DNA of 64,000 bases from Bacteroidia bacterium. Its GTDB lineage: Bacteria; Bacteroidota; Bacteroidia; UKL13-3. The stretch's first letter is position 1. Every line of letters begins with the position of its first letter. The stretch covers positions 1 through 64,000 of the forward strand of contig JAGPCK010000008.1 of NCBI GenBank assembly GCA_018058135.1, written 5' to 3'. Under the pieces are notes generated by a model. The model was not told where the DNA came from. It ran no database searches and was given only the letters and a program-made list of their open reading frames with translations. Of the stretch, positions 57,880 to 64,000 are shown piece by piece. Made by a program: the position numbers and the translations under genes.

Positions 57880-60837
57880 ATGAAAAAAATATTGTTACTA
57901 TTGTTCTCCTTTGTTTCAGGAGAGTTTTTATCTGCTCAACCAACTGCTGAAAACATTCGTCAGTCACTCTGGCAGCAACAGGTTAATTACAACATCCGTG
58001 CTACTTTAAACGATCAAACGCACACCCTTAGTGCTTTTGTTGAGATGGAGTACATCAACAACTCTCCCAATGCACTCACGGAAATTTATATACACCTGTG
58101 GCCCAATGCTTACAAAGACAATTCAACGGCATTTGCACGACATGAACTGGAGGGTGGTTCAACAGATTTTTATTTTGCCAAACCTGAAGAACGCGGTTAT
58201 ATTGACTCTTTAACCTTTAAAGTGGACGGTAATGTTGTCAGTTGGAACTACCTGAAAGACACCATTGATATTTGCAGGATACAGTTAGCAAAACCGCTAC
58301 AGCCGGGCGACCGCATCACAGTATCCACACCCTTTAAAGTGAAGTTTCCTAAAGTGTTTTCGCGCATGGGCCACAAAGATCAGTTTTACGCGGCCACGCA
58401 ATGGTACCCCAAACCGGCAGTGTATGACGTAAACGGGTGGAACTATATGCCGTACCTTAATCAGGGAGAGTTTTATTCTGAGTTTGGCAACTTTACTGTA
58501 ACCTTAACTGTGCCTGCTCACTACAGAGTGGCGGCCAGCGGAGAATTGCAAACACCGGCAGAGCAAGAATGGATAAACCAATTGAATGGTTCAGGTGCTT
58601 CAGCTCGGGCCGATTCCGGTTCAGCAAAAACCATCGTATATCAACTCGACAAAGCACATGATTTTGCCTGGTTTGCTGCCGATAAGGGCTATTTTGCCCA
58701 AAGTAAAGTAACACTCAAAAGTGGCAAAGAAGTACGTCTTCAAACGTTTAGTGTTACCGCTCCACCTACTCAGGGACTTGAATTTTTGGCGAATGCAATC
58801 ACCTATTACAGCATAGAAATAGGAGAATATCCTTACAGCATTTGCACCGCTGTTGATGGTCCGCTGGAAGCTGGTGGAGGCATGGAATATCCCACTATAA
58901 CCATTTGCAACGGGCTGAATGAAACGGTGGTATTGCATGAGGTGGGCCACAACTGGTTTTACGGAATACTGGGCAGTAATGAACGCAAGTATCCGTGGAT
59001 GGATGAAGGATTGAATTCATTTTATGAAAACAGTTACTTTGCTCACCGGCCCATGATTAAGGTGTTTCAGGGAAAACGCGACCCGTTTGATTTGAATCGC
59101 TACACCATAAATGATCAGGCTCACTTTGCCTATCTGCTCACTGCCCGTAGAAACGAGGACCAGAAAATTAACGAGCAGGCATCAGCTTATTCCTTGCTTA
59201 ATTACGGAGCAATTGTATACATGAAAAGTTATCTGGTATTTGATCACCTGCGTGCTTATCTAGGTAAACCTCTGTTTGACTCCTGTATGAAAACATATTA
59301 TGAAACCTGGAAATTTAAACATCCCTTACCGGGAGATTTCAGAAATATTTTTGAGCAGGTATCTGGCAAAAACCTGGATTGGTTTTTTGATACTTACCTC
59401 AACACAACGCAACGCAATGACTATGAAATTATCTCCTGCAAAAAACGCAACGGGAACTATACCATTAAAATTAAAAACAATACAGGCTTAGCTGTACCCC
59501 TTTCATTTTCTACAGTAAAAAACGGAGAGATTACACTTACCCAGTGGAGCCCCGGATTTAAACAGAAACAAACCTTTACATTACCTGATAATGGTGCAGA
59601 TAGGGTGGTGATAGATGCTATAAGGACTACACCGGATTACAACAGGAGCAACAACAGCATTAAAACATCTGGGTTATTTAAAAAGAGTAAGCCTGTTCAG
59701 TTACAGCTATTGGGTAGTTTGGAAAACACCGAGCGGCAACAGATTTTTTACTCCCCATTGGTGGGCTGGAATGAGCACAACCGCTGGATGTTGGGGATGG
59801 CCTTTTACAATTCATTACTGCCGCAAAAATCATTTCAGTACACCATAGCGCCCCTGTACAGTTCAACCAGCAATGATTTGAACGGATACATTAATTTGAA
59901 AAAAATATGGTCAACCACCACAGGTATAAAGAATATTGATGTGGGGTATGATGCCGCCCGTTTTCGTACAACAACATTTGGTCAACAAAGTGCATTTTAC
60001 CAAAAGCAGGCGCCTTATGTTACATTTCATTTGCGCTCAGGAGCACGTTCAAAAGTTAACCGCTTTGTTCGGCTGCGCGGAGTGTTTGTATATGAGGAAG
60101 AAGATAGCGAGGGAATGGATTACGATGTAAGCTATTATACCAGTCGGTTTTTACAGGCACAATATGCTTTTGCCAATAACAAAGCGTTAAACCCGTGGGG
60201 TTTCAGAATGCAATTGGAGAAAGGTAAAGATTATTATGTGAGGTTTGATAAGATAACAGCAGAATGGAAATCGCGCTACAACCTGGGCATGAAGAAAAAG
60301 AATTTTGATGTGCGGGTATTTGCCGGCAAAATGTTTATGCAAAGATTAAATAAACTGAGCGGACTGGAAGGACGCTATTTCTTGCGCTTGAGCGATAACA
60401 CAGGATGCATAGACTATACCTACGACCAAACTTTGATGGGCAGGGGAGCAAGCAACGGCATTTTTGCGCAACAGATATTACCCCGTGAAGGAGGTTTTAA
60501 AACACTGGCAGGAATAGGCAGTACTAATGATTGGTTGGTAGCAGCCAATTTGCGTTGTGATATCCCCGGCATTTTACCCATTAAACTTTTTGCTGATTTT
60601 GGGACTTATTCCAATGCTAAAAGTGCGTTTCCCGGCTCTCAGGCTTTAGTGTATAATGCAGGAGTGATATTGAAAGTGAAGGAGAATATTTTTGAGGTGT
60701 ACTTCCCTGTGGTGGCCAGCAGCGATATCGAACAATACTGGGAACTCAACAAGGTAAAATACGCACAACGCATCACCTTTTTGTTCAACCTTAACAGTTT
60801 GAATCCGCTGGATATTGTAAAAGATATAGGGTTCTGA
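57880..60837 (+). CDS. M1-family metallopeptidase with C-terminal region
   Basis: The 985-residue protein has a signal peptide (residues 1-20) and an aminopeptidase-N-type catalytic region: substrate-binding GGGMEYPTI (GxMEN-like), zinc motif HEVGH (His353, Glu354, His357) and the third ligand Glu376 in MDEGLNSFYEN. After about residue 550 comes a long C-terminal region rich in aromatic strands (YSYTIAPLYSS-like), as in Bacteroidota members of this family, perhaps an outer-membrane part. The ATG at 57880 is chosen over 57838 because of the signal peptide and promoter. It converges with the LTA-synthase-type gene. Confidence 0.88.
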   Translation: MKKILLLLFSFVSGEFLSAQPTAENIRQSLWQQQVNYNIRATLNDQTHTLSAFVEMEYINNSPNALTEIYIHLWPNAYKDNSTAFARHELEGGSTDFYFAKPEERGYIDSLTFKVDGNVVSWNYLKDTIDICRIQLAKPLQPGDRITVSTPFKVKFPKVFSRMGHKDQFYAATQWYPKPAVYDVNGWNYMPYLNQGEFYSEFGNFTVTLTVPAHYRVAASGELQTPAEQEWINQLNGSGASARADSGSAKTIVYQLDKAHDFAWFAADKGYFAQSKVTLKSGKEVRLQTFSVTAPPTQGLEFLANAITYYSIEIGEYPYSICTAVDGPLEAGGGMEYPTITICNGLNETVVLHEVGHNWFYGILGSNERKYPWMDEGLNSFYENSYFAHRPMIKVFQGKRDPFDLNRYTINDQAHFAYLLTARRNEDQKINEQASAYSLLNYGAIVYMKSYLVFDHLRAYLGKPLFDSCMKTYYETWKFKHPLPGDFRNIFEQVSGKNLDWFFDTYLNTTQRNDYEIISCKKRNGNYTIKIKNNTGLAVPLSFSTVKNGEITLTQWSPGFKQKQTFTLPDNGADRVVIDAIRTTPDYNRSNNSIKTSGLFKKSKPVQLQLLGSLENTERQQIFYSPLVGWNEHNRWMLGMAFYNSLLPQKSFQYTIAPLYSSTSNDLNGYINLKKIWSTTTGIKNIDVGYDAARFRTTTFGQQSAFYQKQAPYVTFHLRSGARSKVNRFVRLRGVFVYEEEDSEGMDYDVSYYTSRFLQAQYAFANNKALNPWGFRMQLEKGKDYYVRFDKITAEWKSRYNLGMKKKNFDVRVFAGKMFMQRLNKLSGLEGRYFLRLSDNTGCIDYTYDQTLMGRGASNGIFAQQILPREGGFKTLAGIGSTNDWLVAANLRCDIPGILPIKLFADFGTYSNAKSAFPGSQALVYNAGVILKVKENIFEVYFPVVASSDIEQYWELNKVKYAQRITFLFNLNSLNPLDIVKDIGF

Positions 60838-60838
60838 T

Positions 60839-62719
60839 TTATTTCATCAAAGCATTATCGCGCAGGCGCTGATGATACGATTGAACGGCTGCTTTGATTT
60901 GCAGTTCGAGTTGTTTTTTCTCTTTTTCAGGTAAGGTACTCAGTACATTTTCACGCATCAGTTCATCTTTCGGATAATGATAAACGGCACTAAGTTGTTG
61001 TCCGTTAAAATGCACTACATAATGCTGTGTGATTAACTGATACATTCCGTTATCGAAATGCAAAGCGAAATGCTGCGCATTGCTGTCAAAAGCAGCGTTG
61101 CCAAAAGCATAGAATGGTTTGGCATAATGCAGGTAATGCAGGACAGTGGGTGCAATATCGGCATGGGAAACTACGGTGGAGTCAAGCTGTTTTTTAGCGT
61201 TTTGTGGTTCAAACAACAATAATGGCACTGCATATCTTCCGGCCAGAGTCTGGTATTTCCATTCCATATTTTCAGCACTGTGGTCGGCAGTTATTACAAA
61301 TAGAGTGTTGTTGTACCAGGGCTGTTTTTTTGCCGTTTCAAAAAACTGCTGCAAGGCAAAATCAGCATAACGTATGCTGCGGTGAATGGGCAATTTTCCT
61401 TTAGGGAATCGCTCTTTGTACTGTTGCGGAATAGGATAGGGATGGTGAGATGATAAAGTAAAAACAGCTGCACAAAACGGTTCTTTGGTTTGGGTAAGTT
61501 GTTGGGCAAAATAGTTCAGGTAGGGCTCATCAAAAATACCCCAGTGACCATCAAAATCTTTTTCACTCCGGTATTCGTTGAGTCCGTAATAATCACCAAA
61601 ACCTGATGCACCTATAAATCCGTCAAACCCCATGGTGCCGTTTCGCGAACCGTGATAAAAGGCCGAACTGTATCCTTCAGCACGCAATGTTTTTCCTAAC
61701 CCGGGCAATTGGTTGGTTTGGTATGGAGAGTTGATAAGCGGTATATCTAGTAAAGACGGAATGGAGGACAAAATGGAGGGCAATGCTTCGATAGATTTTT
61801 TTCCGTTGGCATAGGCATTCACAAACACATAACTGTTGTGGCACAGTGAATCCAGAAAGGGAGTATAACCCATTCCTCCGTTAAAAAAACCGACATACTC
61901 TTTCCCGAAACTTTCGAGTATGATGACCACAACATTTTTTTGTTCGAAGGGTAATGTGTTGGTATAGTGTTTAACGTAAGGGGCATTTTTGTTCAGGTCT
62001 TCATTGTTCAGCCATTGGGGTACTTCAGCAGTTTTGTTGCCCACAGTGGCCATCATTTGAAAGGGCGTGTTGATGGTGAGCGGAATCAATTCAGCCTGTA
62101 CAAAACGTGTGGCATCAAAAGGTCGGATAGGTTTCAGGTAAAAGCCACCGCGTGCTGAAACAACCCACACACCCGCAAAAAGCAAGAAGAGTGCTGTGTG
62201 TTGCAGGTAACGTTTAATGCTGTATTTGTTTTCATCGTACCTGCTCATGTCGGGGTACAACTTCCACATGGTCCAGGCCGCCACAGGCAACAGCAAAGCC
62301 AGGTACCAGTAATCTTTCACATAGTCGGCCCACAATGCGCCTATATCATTTTGTGTGGTGAACAACTCGGTACCTGTGCGTTTGGAAGTGAATTTGAAAT
62401 ATTCTACATCAATAATATTAACAACAAACGCAGCAAAATTGGTTAACACAAAAACTACTTTTAACACTGCCTGGTAATACGAGTGCGATCGGAAAGGTAA
62501 GGGTACAATGCTGAAAAAAACCAGCAGAATATTTACATAAGCTATAGCAGAAACGTCAAACAACAGCCCGTAAAAAAAAGTACTTAAAACAGGTAAAAAT
62601 CCGTATTGTGCAAATGAAGGGGCATTCAGTAAAAAGAACAGCAATCTTGCTAACTGAAAAAATATCAGGGCCAACGCCAGGCGATGAAGAAGTAATCGGA
62701 TATGGCCGGTAAGGCGCAT
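60839..62719 (-). CDS. LTA synthase family phosphotransferase, copy 2 (Ser nucleophile)
   Basis: The 626-residue protein has five to six membrane helices (about 5-190) and a sulfatase-type domain. The metal ligand lies in VVVIILESFGKEYVG and the nucleophile position in YANGKKSIEALPS is Ser309 instead of Thr, with HHPYPIP and ITADHSAENMEW following. It is similar in plan to the gene at 49048-51021. The start at 62719 overlaps the GH3 gene stop (ATGA), so the two are coupled, and a start at 62761 inside GH3 is rejected. The transferred group is unknown. Confidence 0.86.
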   Translation of the reverse strand: MRLTGHIRLLLHRLALALIFFQLARLLFFLLNAPSFAQYGFLPVLSTFFYGLLFDVSAIAYVNILLVFFSIVPLPFRSHSYYQAVLKVVFVLTNFAAFVVNIIDVEYFKFTSKRTGTELFTTQNDIGALWADYVKDYWYLALLLPVAAWTMWKLYPDMSRYDENKYSIKRYLQHTALFLLFAGVWVVSARGGFYLKPIRPFDATRFVQAELIPLTINTPFQMMATVGNKTAEVPQWLNNEDLNKNAPYVKHYTNTLPFEQKNVVVIILESFGKEYVGFFNGGMGYTPFLDSLCHNSYVFVNAYANGKKSIEALPSILSSIPSLLDIPLINSPYQTNQLPGLGKTLRAEGYSSAFYHGSRNGTMGFDGFIGASGFGDYYGLNEYRSEKDFDGHWGIFDEPYLNYFAQQLTQTKEPFCAAVFTLSSHHPYPIPQQYKERFPKGKLPIHRSIRYADFALQQFFETAKKQPWYNNTLFVITADHSAENMEWKYQTLAGRYAVPLLLFEPQNAKKQLDSTVVSHADIAPTVLHYLHYAKPFYAFGNAAFDSNAQHFALHFDNGMYQLITQHYVVHFNGQQLSAVYHYPKDELMRENVLSTLPEKEKKQLELQIKAAVQSYHQRLRDNALMK

Positions 62720-64000
62720 CAGGAAATGGTTTGTGCGTGTTGTTCCAGGTATTTCACCCACTCTTCATACAACTCCATTTTCATAACTCTCGGAAATTTA
62801 TTCTGACCACCTTCTTTGCCTCTCTTACGCATAAAATCAAGAAATACTTCTGAGGGATACACATCTACCTTGATATCTTTAAGTGCATGTTTCCGCTCTA
62901 CGGCATAATCATCATTCAGGTCTTTGAGTAAATCATCTATGCGTTGTTTGATGTGGGCTTTGCTCACATTCACTTGTTCATTTAAACTAATGAACCAGTG
63001 GTGACCGAATAATCCTTCGTGACGTATGCCCGCTACACTAAATTCATTAATGGGTTGTTGTAATTCATCGGCTAATTTTACAATAGCAGTATTCATGTTG
63101 TCAACCGATAGGTGTTCACCGCACAAACTGAGAAAGTGTTTTGTTCTTCCGGTAATTTTGATTTCGAGGTTACGTTTACTTACAAATTTAATGGTGTCAC
63201 CAATCATGTATCTCCACGCACCTGAGCAGGTACTGATGAGCAGTGCATATTCTTCTCCCTGACGCACATCTTCCAGCCATACCACTTCAGGGTTTTCTTT
63301 CAGCTCACCGTCTTCTGTAAAGTTTTTTTCATTGAAGGGAATAAACTCATAGAAGATGCCGTTTTTTACCAACAGCTTCATGCCTTTGGCTTCATCACTG
63401 GTTTGTTGAGCAATAAATCCTTCAGACGCTAAATACGTTTCGTAGTAATATACTTTTTGTCCGAAGAGTTTCTCCAGACTTTTTTTATAGGGATCAAGTG
63501 AAACGCCTCCGTGGATGTATACCTTGAGGTTGGGCCACAAATCGTGAATGGTGTTGAGGTTGTACTTTTCAATAATGCGTTCAAAAATAATCTGTACCCA
63601 GGCCGGTACACCGGCTACCATACCCACATCCCAATTGGGAGCTTCGTTTACAATTTCATCAATCTTTTCCTGCCAGTTACGTTTTTTGCGTGTTTCGTTA
63701 TCGGGTTTGGAAAAAGGCTCAAACCAAAACGGCACATTGCCGGTAGTAATACCACTGAGGTCACCACTGTAATTGGTACCGTTGTAATGCAAATCGGTGC
63801 TTCCGCCAATCATGAGGGAGTGTTTGGAAAGCGTGTTTCGTGGTATGTTTTTACTGCGGCCAATGTGAATGATTTGTTTCAAACTTGCACGCGTAAGTCG
63901 CTTGCGCATGTCGTTCGAAACGGGAATGTATTTGCTGGCACTATCCGTTGTGCCTGAGCTTAGAGCAAAGTAGGAAGTTTTCCCGGGCCAGCAAACAGAT
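62719..64000 (-). CDS. GH3-family acyl-adenylate enzyme, 5' end beyond the window
   Basis: The frame stays open through the right edge, so the start lies outside; at least 427 codons are visible. The edge holds FALSSGTTDSASKYIPVS, the ATP-binding motif of the GH3 family, and the middle has EVVWLEDVRQGEEYALLIST and LSLCGEHLS. GH3 enzymes in plants conjugate amino acids to auxin or jasmonate through an acyl-adenylate; Bacteroidota homologues have unknown substrates. It overlaps the LTA-synthase-type gene by one base at the stop, so an envelope-related role is possible. Confidence 0.88.
   Translation of the reverse strand, partial: SVCWPGKTSYFALSSGTTDSASKYIPVSNDMRKRLTRASLKQIIHIGRSKNIPRNTLSKHSLMIGGSTDLHYNGTNYSGDLSGITTGNVPFWFEPFSKPDNETRKKRNWQEKIDEIVNEAPNWDVGMVAGVPAWVQIIFERIIEKYNLNTIHDLWPNLKVYIHGGVSLDPYKKSLEKLFGQKVYYYETYLASEGFIAQQTSDEAKGMKLLVKNGIFYEFIPFNEKNFTEDGELKENPEVVWLEDVRQGEEYALLISTCSGAWRYMIGDTIKFVSKRNLEIKITGRTKHFLSLCGEHLSVDNMNTAIVKLADELQQPINEFSVAGIRHEGLFGHHWFISLNEQVNVSKAHIKQRIDDLLKDLNDDYAVERKHALKDIKVDVYPSEVFLDFMRKRGKEGGQNKFPRVMKMELYEEWVKYLEQHAQTIS

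Noticed and set aside
62720-62761. Upstream start of the second LTA-synthase-type gene
   Set aside because: It would lie inside the GH3-family coding sequence. The ATG at 62719 overlaps the GH3 stop as ATGA, a usual coupling arrangement.
1-64000. tRNA, rRNA, CRISPR array, transposase, integrase or prophage
   Set aside because: No cloverleaf pattern with a TTCGAATCC-like arm, no spaced direct repeat series, and no DDE, tyrosine or serine recombinase motif was found on reading both strands.

Overview
The window is a 64 kb piece of a Bacteroidota chromosome. The signs are the lack of Shine-Dalgarno sequences, repeated TAnnTTTG -7 promoter boxes, a type IX secretion sorting tail, propeller/Y_Y_Y sensor kinases with LytTR regulators, a fused E1 alpha-beta 2-oxoacid dehydrogenase, DUF1573 and DUF3127 proteins, and GH3-family and MbnP-family proteins. 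No rRNA, tRNA, CRISPR array, transposase or integrase was seen.

Layout. Positions 1-4.0 kb: a run of small, unrelated, same-direction genes (DUF3830-like end, lipoproteins, a 64-residue membrane protein, a beta-propeller lipoprotein, a DinB/DUF1572 protein, a methyltransferase) with cassette-like spacers and a duplicated gene-end remnant. 4.0-36.2 kb: mostly core genes. These include two DUF2157-like membrane proteins, a small-protein/nucleotidyltransferase pair, an SpmA/SpmB-type permease, DUF3127-cysS-M28 peptidase, a sensor kinase with its LytTR regulator, a metal-site-degenerate arginase-fold protein, a two-MbnP plus MbnH-like peroxidase operon, a lytic transglycosylase, an eamA-yicC-gmk-nadD-GNAT operon, a SET-domain protein, a symporter/CapA pair, redox enzymes, a T9SS-exported dehydrogenase-like protein and an ECF sigma operon.

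36.3-45.9 kb: an AT-rich accessory island with a Fic protein, a GH18-like protein, a second propeller lipoprotein, orphan lipoprotein and membrane proteins, and an AAA ATPase plus subtilisin pair that matches the known IetAS defence architecture. Four copies of a two-hairpin repeat sit in the gaps of this island. 45.9-64 kb: core genes again, with the fused branched-chain E1, DUF1573, two LTA-synthase-type phosphotransferases, an AlgI/AlgJ-like O-acetylation pair, GatB/YqeY, a ComA homologue, a TPR protein, an M1 peptidase, and a GH3-family enzyme running off the right edge.

The most interesting signals are: (1) a DUF3127 protein ending in an SSB-like acidic tip; (2) the mbnP-mbnP-mbnH operon; (3) the two-hairpin GTAG-containing repeat family; (4) IetAS with a perfect palindrome in its upstream region; (5) two independent cases where the 3' end of a small gene is duplicated on the far side of an intervening gene; (6) several apparently leaderless genes.
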